From NCBI RefSeq assembly GCF_900188445.1, contig NZ_FZOR01000018.1:84603-148602 (forward strand): a stretch of DNA of 64,000 bases, written 5' to 3'. A program made the translations under genes and the position numbers. This document shows positions 25,729 to 34,920 of the stretch, in pieces. The notes under the pieces are model-generated. The model did no database searches. It was not told the DNA's origin and saw nothing but the letters and a program-made list of their open reading frames with translations. The DNA comes from Actinomadura meyerae (lineage in GTDB: Bacteria > Actinomycetota > Actinomycetes > Streptosporangiales > Streptosporangiaceae). Position 1 is the stretch's first letter. The number at the start of each line of letters is the position of its first letter.

Positions 25729-26055
25729 TCAGTCCGCCACGACGCGCACGGCGCCGGGCACGTACTCGCGCTGGCGGACCACCCGGTACCACCCCTTGGG
25801 CAGGGTGATCGCCGCGTGCTCCTCGTGTACCAGCCGCCCGCCGGACGGCAGGTGCAGATGGTCCGGGGCGAGCGGGTCGGGGGTGCGCAGCAGCGAGCCC
25901 GGGGCGCTCAGCGCGTGCGCGTGGCCGGTGGCCTCGCCCAGGGCCAGCACCATGCGCCCCCGGCCGTCGCGCGGGGCGGGCGGCAGATCGCGCACGGACC
26001 GCGGGACCGCCTCCTCGGGCACGGGCAGGATCAGGATGTCTCCCTGTCGGTACAT
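25729..26055 (-). CDS. Small conserved hypothetical protein, 108 aa
   Basis: Starts MYRQGDILILPVPEEAV and contains GHAHALSAPG, HLHLPSGGRLVHEEHAAITLPKGWYRVVRQREY. His-rich beta strands suggest a small cupin- or SH3-like barrel, but no family is confidently recognised. ATG 26055 is chosen because TACGTT lies six bases upstream (leaderless pattern) and the upstream frame lacks conservation. Ends nine bases before the DUF6745-like gene, so the two are probably one transcript. Confidence 0.7.
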   Translation of the reverse strand: MYRQGDILILPVPEEAVPRSVRDLPPAPRDGRGRMVLALGEATGHAHALSAPGSLLRTPDPLAPDHLHLPSGGRLVHEEHAAITLPKGWYRVVRQREYVPGAVRVVAD

Positions 26056-26067
26056 GCCGCGAACGTA
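26056..26067 (-). promoter_or_regulatory. Candidate leaderless -10 element before the 108-aa gene
   Basis: Read on the minus strand, TACGTT (26062-26067) precedes ATG 26055 by six bases, without a purine-rich ribosome site. Confidence 0.4.
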
Positions 26068-26093
26068 GCGCCCGCCACCGACAGAACAGGGGC

Positions 26094-27464
26094 TCAGAAA
26101 CCGCGCGTACGGCGGGCCGCGGGACGGGCCCACCGTCCGGACCCGCCGAGGCCGACGCGCTGGAACGCGCGGACCAGCTCACCACCGAGGTTCACGCCCG
26201 CGCCCAGCGCGAGCGCCACGGACACGGCCCCGATGAGGCTCAGCACACCCGTGTTGGGCGAACCGGTGTTGAGCTCCACCATGCTGCGGTAGAGCGCGGT
26301 CCCGGGCAGCAGAGGGCCGATGGCCGGGACCACGTAGGGCATGACGGGTTGCTGGTTCCTCCGGGCCAGCCAGTTCGCGGCCGTACCGACGACCGTGGCC
26401 GCCACCGCCGCCGCCAGCACCGGGGGGATGTTCCACCCGCGCGCCATGACGTACAGCACCCAGATGAGCGCCCCGCCCATGGCCGACGCCAGCAGGACCG
26501 CCCTGGGCGCGGCGAGGGACACCGCGAACGTCAGGGAGATGCCCGCCGCCGCGAGCACCGCGATGGGCCGCAGCTCCGCCGCCGGTGTGGGCAGGTGCTT
26601 GACGTCGATCGCGACGTCCATGTTGACCGCGAGGTACACGATCGCGCCGAGCCCGGCCACGATCGCCGCGATCATGAAGAAGACCTCCAGGACCCGCGCT
26701 CCCGCGCTCACCAGGTCGCCGGTGATGCCGTCCTGGATGCTGGCGACCAGCGGGCGGCCCGGCAGCAGCGCCAGGATCGCGCCGGTGACGATCGTCGAGG
26801 CGTTCTTCGGGTCGCCGAGCGCCACCACCATGACCGCGGCGCCCGCCCCGATCGCGGCGGCGATCGCCAGCTGGAAGAACTCCGCGATGCCGCGCCGCGC
26901 CAGGGCGGCGGCGGTGCGGTCGCCGAGGACCGTGGCGATGAACGCGGTCGTCGCCACGAGCGGCCCGCCGCCCGACAGCACACTGCCCGACGCGGCGATG
27001 AGCCCGAACGACACGACCATCAGCCATGCCGGATAGGGAGCGCGCCCCCTTTTTATCTCCGCGAGGCGCTTGTGGGCGTCGTCCAGCTCCAGCATGCCGA
27101 TGGACGCGTCCTGGACGAGCTGGTGCAGCGCCGTGAGGCGCCAGTAGGCCGGGGTGCGGCGCCGGATGGCCCGCGTACCGGTCATGGGCGGCGCGCCCTT
27201 GCCCGGGTGCGCCGACACAAGGAGGCTCGTCAGCGTGACCTGGACCTCGCACCGCGGAAGCTCGTAGGCGACGGCCAGGCTGAGCATCGCCTCGTTGACG
27301 CGCTCGGTGGTCTCACCACTCGCGAGCAGCAGTTCGCCGACGCGCAGGACGAGGTCGACCGCGCGCGGGTCGACGGTGTCTCCGGGCTCTTCTTCGGGCG
27401 GTTCCGGGGGATGCCCGTCCATCAGGACCTGCCAGGTCCGCCGCAAGCGTTCGGCAGCGCGCAT
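26094..27464 (-). CDS. Threonine/serine exporter family membrane protein (ThrE-like)
   Basis: A 456-aa protein combining the two ThrE halves in one chain. The N-terminal DUF1212-type domain has LLLASGETTERVNEAM, ending with helices, and the C-terminal DUF3815-type domain ends in VVPAIGPLLPGTALYRSMV. About ten hydrophobic segments lie between residues 145 and 440. ThrE in Corynebacterium exports threonine and serine; substrate here is inferred from the family. It runs opposite to recQ with about 150 bp between starts. Confidence 0.85.
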   Translation of the reverse strand: MRAAERLRRTWQVLMDGHPPEPPEEEPGDTVDPRAVDLVLRVGELLLASGETTERVNEAMLSLAVAYELPRCEVQVTLTSLLVSAHPGKGAPPMTGTRAIRRRTPAYWRLTALHQLVQDASIGMLELDDAHKRLAEIKRGRAPYPAWLMVVSFGLIAASGSVLSGGGPLVATTAFIATVLGDRTAAALARRGIAEFFQLAIAAAIGAGAAVMVVALGDPKNASTIVTGAILALLPGRPLVASIQDGITGDLVSAGARVLEVFFMIAAIVAGLGAIVYLAVNMDVAIDVKHLPTPAAELRPIAVLAAAGISLTFAVSLAAPRAVLLASAMGGALIWVLYVMARGWNIPPVLAAAVAATVVGTAANWLARRNQQPVMPYVVPAIGPLLPGTALYRSMVELNTGSPNTGVLSLIGAVSVALALGAGVNLGGELVRAFQRVGLGGSGRWARPAARRTRGF

Positions 27465-27617
27465 TTCCCCCGCTCGTGTTCCTTCCCTGCCCCGTCATCG
27501 ATCTTGACTGGCAGGCTACCCGCGCGCTCGCGGCCGCAACGCCGCGGCTCCCACCCACCTTTTCCCCAGAACGCGATTCCGGTGCGGTGTCTTCCGCGGC
27601 GCTGGTACCAAGGACAC

Positions 27618-29711
27618 ATGACCACTTCAGACGGCCTCCGGGACGATGCCGAGCGATGCCTGCGGGCACTCGCGGGCGATCACGCGCGGCTCCGCGACGA
27701 CCAGTGGACGGCGATCCGCGCCCTCGTCGTCGACCGGCGCCGCGCGCTGGTCGTGCAGCGCACCGGCTGGGGCAAGTCGGCGGTGTACTTCGTCGCGACC
27801 CGGCTGCTCCGCGAGCGCGGCGCCGGCCCCACCGTGATCGTCTCGCCGCTGCTGGCGCTGATGCGCAACCAGATCGAGGCCGCCGACCGGGCCGGGATCC
27901 ACGCCCGCACGATCAACTCCGCCAACACCGGCGACTGGGAGCAGATCTTCGCCGAGGTCGAGGCGGGCGCGGTCGACGTCCTGCTGGTCAGCCCCGAACG
28001 GCTCAACAACCCCGACTTCCGCGACCTCGTCCTGCCCAAGCTCGCCGCCGGGGCCGGGCTCGTCGTCGTCGACGAGGCGCACTGCATCTCCGACTGGGGC
28101 CACGACTTCCGCCCCGACTACCGGCGGCTGCGCACCCTCCTCGCCGAACTGCCGCCCGGCATCCCCGTCCTCGCCACCACCGCGACGGCCAACGCCCGCG
28201 TCACCCAGGACGTCGCCGAGCAGCTCGCCGGCGACGACGCCCTCGTCCTGCGCGGCCCGCTGGAGCGCGAGTCGCTGCACCTCGCGGTCGCCGCGCTCCC
28301 CACCGCCGAGCAGCGGATCGCCTGGCTGGGCGAGCACCTCGCCGAACTGCCCGGCTCCGGCATCATCTACACGCTCACCGTCGCCGCCGCCCACGAGATC
28401 GCCGGCTACCTGCGCGACCGGGGCTACGACGTCGCCGCCTACTCCGGCCAGACCGAGCAGGCCGAGCGCCTCCGGGCCGAGCAGGACCTCCAGGACAACA
28501 AGCTCAAGGCCCTCGTCGCGACCAGCGCCCTCGGCATGGGCTTCGACAAGCCCGACCTCGGCTTCATCGTGCACATGGGCGCGCCGCAGTCCCCGGTGGC
28601 CTACTACCAGCAGATCGGCCGCGCCGGCCGCGGCGTCGACCGCGCCGAGGTCATCCTCCTCCCCGGCCGGGAGGACCGCGACATCTGGGCCTACTTCGCC
28701 AGCCTGGCGTTCCCGCCGGAACCGACCGTCCGCGCCACCCTGGAGGTGCTCGACTCGGCCGGCCGCCCGCTCTCCACCGGCGCGCTCGAACCGATGGTCG
28801 ACCTCACCCGGGCCCGCCTGGAGATGATGCTCAAGGTCCTCGACGTGGACGGCGCGGCCCGCCGCGTCAAGGGCGGCTGGACGTCCACCGGCCGCCCCTG
28901 GACCTACGACCGCGAACGCTACGAGCGCGTCGCCGCCGAGCGGCGCCGCGAGCAGCAGGCGATGCTCGACTACATCTCCACCACGGGGTGCCGCGAGGAG
29001 TACCTGCGCCGCCAGCTCGACGACCCGGCCGCCGCCCCCTGCGGCCGCTGCGACAACTGCACCGGCCGCCACTGGTCCACCGACGTCGCCCAGGAGAGCG
29101 CGGCCCGCGCCCGCGACCGCCTGCACCGCCCCGGCGTCGACATCGCGCCGCGCCGCATGTGGCCCACCGGCGTCAAGGACGACCTCGGCGTCTCCGGCCG
29201 CATCAAGCCCGACCTCCAGGCCGAGACGGGCCGCGCGCTGGGCCGGCTCACCGACATCGGCTGGGGCAACCGCCTGCGCGACCTGTTCGCCGCCGGCGAC
29301 ACCGAGGTCCCCGCCGACCTGGTGGACGCCGTCGTCAAGGTCCTCGCCGCCTGGGACTGGGGCACCCGCCCCACCGGCGTCGCCGTGATCGGCTCCCGCT
29401 CCCGCCCCCGCCTGGTCAGCACGTTCGGCCGCCGCATCGCCGAGATAGGCCGCCTGCCGTACCTGGGCGAACTGACCCCGCTCGGCGACCCCGGGCCCCG
29501 CCGCCACAACAGCGCCCAGCGCCTCCAGCAGGTATGGCACGGCCTGGCCGTCCCCGACCCGCTCACCGAGGCCCTCCACGGCAACCCCGGCCACATCCTC
29601 CTCGTCGACGACCGCATCGAAACGGGCTGGACGATGACCGTGGCCACCCGCCTGCTCAAGGAGGCGGGCGCCCAATCGGTCCTCCCCCTGACCCTCGCCA
29701 CCCCGTCATGA
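27618..29711 (+). CDS. RecQ-family ATP-dependent DNA helicase with C-terminal phosphoribosyltransferase-like domain
   Basis: A 697-aa superfamily 2 helicase, unwinding DNA 3' to 5' in repair. Motif I TGWGKS (49-54), DEAH box VVVDEAHCISDWGHDFRPDY, motif III ATTATA, motif V TSALGMGFDKPD and motif VI QQIGRAGRG are intact; the RecQ zinc-binding Cys set CREEYLR...CGRCDNC follows. Instead of an HRDC domain, the last ~200 residues end in ILLVDDRIETGWTMT, a PRPP-binding-type loop of phosphoribosyltransferase folds (ComF-like). Such fusions are known in actinobacteria, but the role of the tail is unclear. ATG 27618 has AAGGA upstream. Confidence 0.88.
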   Translation: MTTSDGLRDDAERCLRALAGDHARLRDDQWTAIRALVVDRRRALVVQRTGWGKSAVYFVATRLLRERGAGPTVIVSPLLALMRNQIEAADRAGIHARTINSANTGDWEQIFAEVEAGAVDVLLVSPERLNNPDFRDLVLPKLAAGAGLVVVDEAHCISDWGHDFRPDYRRLRTLLAELPPGIPVLATTATANARVTQDVAEQLAGDDALVLRGPLERESLHLAVAALPTAEQRIAWLGEHLAELPGSGIIYTLTVAAAHEIAGYLRDRGYDVAAYSGQTEQAERLRAEQDLQDNKLKALVATSALGMGFDKPDLGFIVHMGAPQSPVAYYQQIGRAGRGVDRAEVILLPGREDRDIWAYFASLAFPPEPTVRATLEVLDSAGRPLSTGALEPMVDLTRARLEMMLKVLDVDGAARRVKGGWTSTGRPWTYDRERYERVAAERRREQQAMLDYISTTGCREEYLRRQLDDPAAAPCGRCDNCTGRHWSTDVAQESAARARDRLHRPGVDIAPRRMWPTGVKDDLGVSGRIKPDLQAETGRALGRLTDIGWGNRLRDLFAAGDTEVPADLVDAVVKVLAAWDWGTRPTGVAVIGSRSRPRLVSTFGRRIAEIGRLPYLGELTPLGDPGPRRHNSAQRLQQVWHGLAVPDPLTEALHGNPGHILLVDDRIETGWTMTVATRLLKEAGAQSVLPLTLATPS

Positions 29712-29842
29712 CCCGCGCACCCCGTCTCCTGAGGGCCTCGTGACCCGGCCGCCCGTCTTCTGAGCCGCTCCTGGACGATCGGCAGGTCCCCTGAATCGCC
29801 GCTCACCGGCCGCCGCAGGGGCGGGGCCGGACAAGGCGGCTC

Positions 29843-29867
29843 GGGAGACCGATCGGACCGGTCTCCC
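29843..29867 (+). terminator. Probable terminator hairpin downstream of the RecQ gene
   Basis: GGGAGACCG at 29843-29851 pairs with CGGTCTCCC at 29859-29867 (9-bp stem, 7-nt loop), between the helicase stop and the secreted hydrolase start. Confidence 0.55.
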
Positions 29868-29940
29868 TCTCAGGGGCCGGGTGCGGGATCCCCATGCGGG
29901 GCGACGCGCGGCCGATCCTGTAACGATCAAGCTTCCGTGC

Positions 29941-31449
29941 ATGAAGTCGATCTCTAAGAGCGGCGGGGCGCTGGCGGCCGGTCTCGCCGCGGTGGTGGCG
30001 GGCGGGCTGGTCGCCCTGCCGGCGGGGCATGCCGGGACGCCGCAGCGGATGGCACAGGAGGCGGCGGCCGATTGCGTGCCGGTGCCGGGCGCGGTGTGCG
30101 GGACGGTACGGGTTCCGCTGGTCCGGGCCCGTCCCGCGCAGGGCCACATCACCGTGGCCTACACGCTGATCAAGCACCGCGACACGGCCCGGCCCGCCCG
30201 CGGGACGGTGACGATCAACCCCGGCGGCCCCGGCGACTCCGCGATCGTGTCCGCCTCCGCGTACGCCAGCATGTTCGTCGGCCTGCTGAAGGACCATGAC
30301 CTGCTGCTCGTCGATCCGCGCGGGGTCAACCGCTCCGGACCGCTCAGCTGCGGCGCGCTCGGGTCGCTTCCGGCGACGCGCGACGCCTTCGTGCGGGCGG
30401 TCGGCGAATGCGGCACGACGCTGGGGGACCGGGCGCGCGGTTACACCACCGCCGAGATCGCCGACGACATCGACGCCGTCCGGGCCGAGCTGGGCATCGA
30501 GCGGCTGGACGTGTTCGGGGAGTCCTACGGCACCTACCTGATGACGGTCTACGCGCAGCGGCACCCCGAGAGGGTGCGCTCGCTGGTGCTCTCCAGCGCG
30601 TATCCGCTCGCCGTGGACATGTGGGGACGCCCCAACGCCGCGGCCGCCCGCCGGGCGCTGCGGCTGGTCTGCCAGCGCAGTGCGGGGGCCTGCGATGGCG
30701 ATCGGGTGCTCCGCGACACCGCACGGCTCGCGCAGCGCCTGCGGACCCGTCCCATCCCCTACACGCTGGGCGGGCAGCAGCGGCTGCTCGACGACACCGC
30801 GCTGGCGTCCATCGTCTACGGCCTGGCCAAGACGGCGCCCGCCGGCATCGGCGACGTCCCCGCGATGGTCGGGGACGCGCTGCGCTCCGACAATGCGGCG
30901 CTGGTCGAGGCCGCACGGCAGGCGGCCCCTCTGAGCGGGTCCTCGCTGCGCCGGGACGAGCAGCCCTTCAACCCCGAACTGGCCGCGACCGTGGTCTGCA
31001 ACGACTACCCGACGCTGTGGCGCCGCGAAGCGCCGGTCGCACTCAGGCTCCGGCAGTTCTCGGCCGGGCGCGCCGCGCTGCCCGAGCGGGACTTCTGGCC
31101 GTTCGGGAAGCGGGCCTGGACCAGCATGAGCTATGACCAGGGCAACACCTGCGTCCGCTGGCCCGACCGGCACGGCCCCGGCCAGCCGACCGGCGGGCCG
31201 TTCCCCGACGTCCCCGTCCTGGTGACCTCGGGCGACCTGGACGCCAACACGCCGACCGAGACGGGCCGGCAGGCCGCACGGCAGTTCCGCCGCGCCACGG
31301 TCGTGGAGGTCCCCAACGTCGGCCACGTGCCCGAGCACGAGCCGAGCGGCTGCGTGGCCGCCATCCAGACCGGGTTCATCCGCGACCTGCGAGTCCCCGA
31401 CACCTCCTGCCTCACCGACATCCCGCCCGCCCCTGTCCGCCGCGGATGA
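29941..31449 (+). CDS. Secreted alpha/beta hydrolase, tripeptidyl aminopeptidase-like
   Basis: A 502-aa exported serine hydrolase. A signal peptide (Lys-containing start, hydrophobic LAAGLAAVVAGGLVALPAG, cleavage near HAG) is followed by the alpha/beta hydrolase fold: oxyanion segment NPGGPGDS, LLLVDPRGVNRSG, nucleophile Ser195 in GESYGTYL, acid Asp in SGDLDANTPTE and His in VGHVPEHE. The C-terminal TAP-like cap is typical of Streptomyces tripeptidyl aminopeptidases and related proteases/esterases. ATG 29941 begins the signal peptide. Activity is a prediction; related proteins include proline iminopeptidase-like and methylesterase-like enzymes. Confidence 0.85.
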   Translation: MKSISKSGGALAAGLAAVVAGGLVALPAGHAGTPQRMAQEAAADCVPVPGAVCGTVRVPLVRARPAQGHITVAYTLIKHRDTARPARGTVTINPGGPGDSAIVSASAYASMFVGLLKDHDLLLVDPRGVNRSGPLSCGALGSLPATRDAFVRAVGECGTTLGDRARGYTTAEIADDIDAVRAELGIERLDVFGESYGTYLMTVYAQRHPERVRSLVLSSAYPLAVDMWGRPNAAAARRALRLVCQRSAGACDGDRVLRDTARLAQRLRTRPIPYTLGGQQRLLDDTALASIVYGLAKTAPAGIGDVPAMVGDALRSDNAALVEAARQAAPLSGSSLRRDEQPFNPELAATVVCNDYPTLWRREAPVALRLRQFSAGRAALPERDFWPFGKRAWTSMSYDQGNTCVRWPDRHGPGQPTGGPFPDVPVLVTSGDLDANTPTETGRQAARQFRRATVVEVPNVGHVPEHEPSGCVAAIQTGFIRDLRVPDTSCLTDIPPAPVRRG

Positions 31450-31453
31450 CGCC

Positions 31454-31491
31454 CCCGGCGACCGGACGAACCCCTTCGTCCGGTCGCCGGG
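31454..31491. terminator. Strong bidirectional terminator
   Basis: A perfect 17-bp stem (31454-31470 with 31475-31491) and CCCC loop sits between the stop codons of two convergent genes. Confidence 0.85.
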
Positions 31492-31998
31492 TCAGGACGC
31501 AGGGGTGTAGCGGGTCTGGGTGAAGGTGCCCTTGGTGAAGGCGAGGACCTTGGTCGGCTTCACGGCCAGGACGTGCGCCGTGCCTTCGTTGTGGACGAAG
31601 CCGGTGTCGGCCACCTCGTACTGCCACTGGCCGGTCCACTTGGCGGCCCAGGCCGCGGCGAGGCGTTCGAGCGTGGGACGGTCCGTGACCCGCCGGGCCT
31701 CGCCTTCGACCATGACATCGAGCCCCCGCGTCCAGTCGTTGCAGCCGGTGGTGAGGACGACGTGCGGGTTGTGCGAGAGGTTCAGCGCCTTCTGCTCCGA
31801 CGGGCCCGTGCAGAAGTGGAGGGCGTCGTCGAGCCAGACCGCCACCAGGGGCGTGACGTGCGGGCGGCCGTCGGCGCGGACCGTCGTGATCCAGAAGAGC
31901 TGGGCCGTCTCGAGGGCCTTCAGGGTGGTGGCCCAGGGGGTCGCCTGGGCGGCCGGGTCGCTGAAGCGCTCGTCGAGTTCGGTCACCGGGTCCTGCAT
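31492..31998 (-). CDS. Pyridoxamine 5'-phosphate oxidase-like (PPOX/FMN or F420-binding) protein
   Basis: A 168-aa split-barrel flavin/deazaflavin oxidoreductase. Seen are the strand pair FWITTVRADGRPHVTPLVAVWLDDALHFCTGP and the segment QKALNLSHNPHVVLTTG typical of PPOX-class F420- or FMN-dependent reductases. ATG 31998 has GGAG eight bases upstream; in-frame GTG 32007 is possible. Cofactor choice cannot be decided from sequence; F420 is common in actinomycetes. Monocistronic, in front of a long gene-free stretch. Confidence 0.85.
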   Translation of the reverse strand: MQDPVTELDERFSDPAAQATPWATTLKALETAQLFWITTVRADGRPHVTPLVAVWLDDALHFCTGPSEQKALNLSHNPHVVLTTGCNDWTRGLDVMVEGEARRVTDRPTLERLAAAWAAKWTGQWQYEVADTGFVHNEGTAHVLAVKPTKVLAFTKGTFTQTRYTPAS

Positions 31999-32695
31999 GT
32001 CACTCACTCCGATCGAAGGTGTCGATCCGGGACGGGAAAGGGCGGGACGGTACGTGCTGAACCGAAGGCCTCGTGCAGCCACCACGCCAGCGTGCGCCCG
32101 CGCTCCGCCAGGGTGAACGGCGCCCCAGTCGCACTGGGGATGCGCGCGGGTACAGCGGGCGTGCAAGGCGGACGTGGCGGGGCATGTGCCGGCTCCTTCG
32201 GTGGGGTCCGAATGGACGCCGCGGTTCTCGCGGCATCCATACAGACCCTCGTGCCCGCCCCGATTCATCGGTCCCGGTTCATCGGTCCCCGGCCGGTCGG
32301 TAAGACGACCCGCCCGGCCGGGGTGATCGTGGGCCGCCCGCGCGCCCCCGTCGGGCGCGGGCGGGACGATCGGGCCGGCCTGTGCGCGCGGCCCCGCGCA
32401 CAGGCCGGCGTCCGGCCCCGGCGCCGCGGCGGAGAAGGGCCGCGGCGAACGGGAGTCGGGTCGCCGGGCGGCGGCCCCGGTGGCCGGCACCACCGGGGCG
32501 CGCCCGGAAGGCCGCCGCCCGCTAGGGACGGATGACGGCGGCTGGGAGCGGCTCGACCGAAAGTGTCCTAGAGGTCAGAAAACTCTGTCCAGTTGTTTGC
32601 AAGAACATCTTTAGATAAGTTCAGAGGGAAATGTCATCAGTTCCCGCTCGGCTGGCCGTGCGGACATTTGTCGTCGTATTGCGGAACAGGTAGTA
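31999..32695. other. Long gene-free region with a strong hairpin and an A+T-rich LysR upstream segment
   Basis: About 700 bp without a convincing gene. 32268-32293 holds a short direct repeat of TTCATCGGTCCC. 32374-32409 is a perfect 15-bp stem with 6-nt loop. 32410-32530 is extremely G/C-rich. 32565-32690 is strikingly A/T-rich for this genome and contains palindromes ATCT-TT-AGAT (32607-32616) and CAGA-N4-TCTG, plausible LysR binding half-sites. Small frames here lack codon bias or family matches. Confidence 0.5.
32374..32409. other. Long perfect hairpin in the gene-free region
   Basis: GCCGGCCTGTGCGCG (32374-32388) pairs with its exact complement at 32395-32409 across a CGGCCC loop. It could be a terminator, a transcript attenuator or the core of an unannotated structured RNA. 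Confidence 0.5.
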
Positions 32696-33733
32696 ATGTC
32701 CGTCACCGTGTCACCGACCCTCGACGCCCTCCTGGACGGTCCGTCCGGGCTGCTCGACATGACGTTCGACCAGCTGCGGACGCTCCTGGTGGTGCATGAG
32801 ACCGGGTCCGCGCTGCGCGCCGCCCGGGTGCTGGGACGCGAGCAGTCCAGCGTGCAGAAGCAGCTCGACATACTGAACCGCAACAGCCAGAACCTCTGCG
32901 GCGAGGTGCTGACGGTCCGCCAGGGGCGCGGCAAGGACTTCCTGTTCACCCCCACCGGCGAGGCCACCGTCGAACTGGCGCGCATGACGTTCGACAAATG
33001 GCTGGAGTCCATTCATCTGAGCCGGCGCCGGCTGGGCCGGATGCTGACCGTGGGCACCACGGAGTTCACCCTGCCGATCGTGTCCCGGGCCTGGAACCGG
33101 GTGTCGGAGGAGTTCCGGCAGCGCGAGGTGGAGTTCAAGGTCGCCCACGTCCGCACGAAGGACGTGTGGTCGCGGCTGGAGAACCGGCAGGTCGACCTCG
33201 TCTGCGGGAGCATCGTGAGCACCCCCGAGGGTGACCTGCGGCTGAAGGAGTACGAGGTCGTCGAGTACGCGCGGGGCAAGGCGCTGCTGCTGACCAACCT
33301 CCCGGAGAGCGAGCTGCCGGACGCGCCCGTCGAGACCAGCGGGCTCGGGCGCGTCCCGCTGGTGGTGCCGCCGGCCGGGCTGGTCGCCGACCTGCTCGCC
33401 ACCTGGTACGGGCCGAACTACCGCGACCGCCTCAACGTCGTCGCCGACATCGACGACGTCCACTACGGGCTGTCGCTGCTGCGGTCCGGGTTCGTCCGCG
33501 GCTGCATGATCGTCACCGGGTCGATCGGGCGGGGCATGGCCGCGCAGGACGACCCCGACGCGGTGCCGCTGCGCGCCATCGGGCTGCACGACGACCTGGA
33601 GCCCAAGGCCGAGCTGATGACGGGCGCGTTCGTCCGCCGCGCCGACCTGGAGCGCTACGGGCCGGGGCATCCCCTCAACCGGCTCTGGGCCGCGGTCAAG
33701 GAGGACGTCCGCACCTACACACCGCTCGCCTGA
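32696..33733 (+). CDS. LysR-type transcriptional regulator
   Basis: A 345-aa regulator with a 25-residue N-terminal extension, then the winged helix-turn-helix MTFDQLRTLLVVHETGSALRAARVLGREQSSVQKQLDILN (class pattern from about residue 22 to 62) and a substrate-binding domain starting LTVGTTEFTLP. The DNA-binding part differs from canonical LysR (HETGSALRAARVLGREQSSVQ) in a way seen in Streptomyces regulators of this subgroup. Effector unknown. ATG 32696 has AGG five bases upstream, after the A/T-rich stretch that probably contains its operator. Alone on its strand; no obvious divergent target. Confidence 0.85.
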   Translation: MSVTVSPTLDALLDGPSGLLDMTFDQLRTLLVVHETGSALRAARVLGREQSSVQKQLDILNRNSQNLCGEVLTVRQGRGKDFLFTPTGEATVELARMTFDKWLESIHLSRRRLGRMLTVGTTEFTLPIVSRAWNRVSEEFRQREVEFKVAHVRTKDVWSRLENRQVDLVCGSIVSTPEGDLRLKEYEVVEYARGKALLLTNLPESELPDAPVETSGLGRVPLVVPPAGLVADLLATWYGPNYRDRLNVVADIDDVHYGLSLLRSGFVRGCMIVTGSIGRGMAAQDDPDAVPLRAIGLHDDLEPKAELMTGAFVRRADLERYGPGHPLNRLWAAVKEDVRTYTPLA

Positions 33734-33827
33734 CCCCGGGACGCGCCGACCAGGGACGCGCCCGACCCGGGACCGGTCACCCGGCCCCGGACGGCTCGCC
33801 CGCAGGCCCTACCTGGTCAACGGGGCC

Positions 33828-34751
33828 CTACTTGATCTGGTTGTCGACCACGTCGAGGGTCGGGCGGGCGCCGAGGTGCTTCATCGCGCGGGCGGCGAGC
33901 CGGCAGCCGGCGGTGAGCGCGTCGGCGGGCTGCTTGCCGTCCAGCCAGGGCGGCAGGAACCCGGCGACGAACGCGTCCCCGGCGCCGGTGCCGTCGACGA
34001 CCTTCTCGACGGGCTCGGCGGCGACGGTGACGGGCTCGGGCCGGCCGTTGGTGTACCAGAGGGCGCCCTCGGCGCCGTTCTTGATCACGACCTGCGGGTA
34101 CCAGGCGGTCAGCACCTTGGCGGCCTGCTCCGGCGTGTCGCGGCCGGTGAGGATCTCGGACTCCTTGGCGTTCACGACCAGCAGCCGCGCGCCCTGCGTC
34201 CACTCCAGGAACGGCTCGGCGCCCATCCGCTTGAGCGGGGAGGACGAGCCGCCGTCCACCGACACCGACATCTGCGCCTTGCGGGCGAGGTCCAGGGTGT
34301 GGATCGCGGCCTTGCGGGAGCCCTCGTTGATCAGCGAGTAGCCGGACAGGTGCAGGTGCGTGCCCTGGGTGAACAGGTCCTTGCAGCGCTCGATGTCCTC
34401 GGGGAGGAGCGCGCCGTTGGCACCGGGGTCGGACAGCATGGTCCGGTCGCCCTTGTGGGTGACCATCACCACGCAGGTGCCGGTGGGACGCTCCTGGTCC
34501 ATGACGAGGCGGGCGTCGACGCCGTACCCCATCATCTCCATGTCCCGGTTGCGGCCCGCGATGTCGGAGCCGCGGCGGCCGACGAACGCGACGTCGACCC
34601 CCTCCAGGGCGAGCCAGGCCGCCACGTTGGCGCCAGAGCCGCCCCCGTGGGTCGTTACAGCGGCGGGCGTGTCGCTCCCCTTGGCCAGGGGATACGCGGC
34701 ACGCGCCACGGTGTCTGTCATGAGATCGCCGACCACGACCACGCGCGTCAT
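33828..34751 (-). CDS. PfkB-family carbohydrate/nucleoside kinase
   Basis: A 307-aa sugar kinase of the ribokinase fold. The N-terminal GGGSGANVAAWLALEG signature and the C-terminal active-site motif DGTGAGDAFVAGFL (catalytic Asp) are intact. Substrate could be ribose, another sugar or a nucleoside; nothing local decides it. ATG 34751 has a GAGGTGA-type ribosome site. Divergent from the Pat gene with 170 bp between; no terminator is obvious between it and the LysR gene. Confidence 0.88.
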   Translation of the reverse strand: MTRVVVVGDLMTDTVARAAYPLAKGSDTPAAVTTHGGGSGANVAAWLALEGVDVAFVGRRGSDIAGRNRDMEMMGYGVDARLVMDQERPTGTCVVMVTHKGDRTMLSDPGANGALLPEDIERCKDLFTQGTHLHLSGYSLINEGSRKAAIHTLDLARKAQMSVSVDGGSSSPLKRMGAEPFLEWTQGARLLVVNAKESEILTGRDTPEQAAKVLTAWYPQVVIKNGAEGALWYTNGRPEPVTVAAEPVEKVVDGTGAGDAFVAGFLPPWLDGKQPADALTAGCRLAARAMKHLGARPTLDVVDNQIK

Positions 34752-34907
34752 GGAGTCATCACCTCGATCAACACGGCCCGCGCGAGCGGCAATTCCGGAC
34801 GTGTGCTCGACCGTAACAGCTCCGGAGCCCCGATTAGGTCTCGAACGCGCAGCGAAACGCGGGGAAGCCCGTTTTTCCCGTCGCGCGGCCCCGAGGCGCC
34901 CGTGCCT

Positions 34908-34920
34908 TACCCTCGGGTAC
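34908..34920 (+). promoter_or_regulatory. Candidate leaderless -10 element for the Pat gene
   Basis: TACCCT (34908-34913) is seven bases before GTG 34921; no ribosome site is visible. Confidence 0.4.

Noticed and set aside
26349..27617. Upstream extension of the RecQ frame by over 400 codons
   Set aside because: It runs antisense through the ThrE gene and lacks any helicase motif; ATG 27618 with AAGGA is clear.
32000..32240. Small frames on both strands after the PPOX gene
   Set aside because: Arg/Pro-rich, no ribosome site and no conserved motif.
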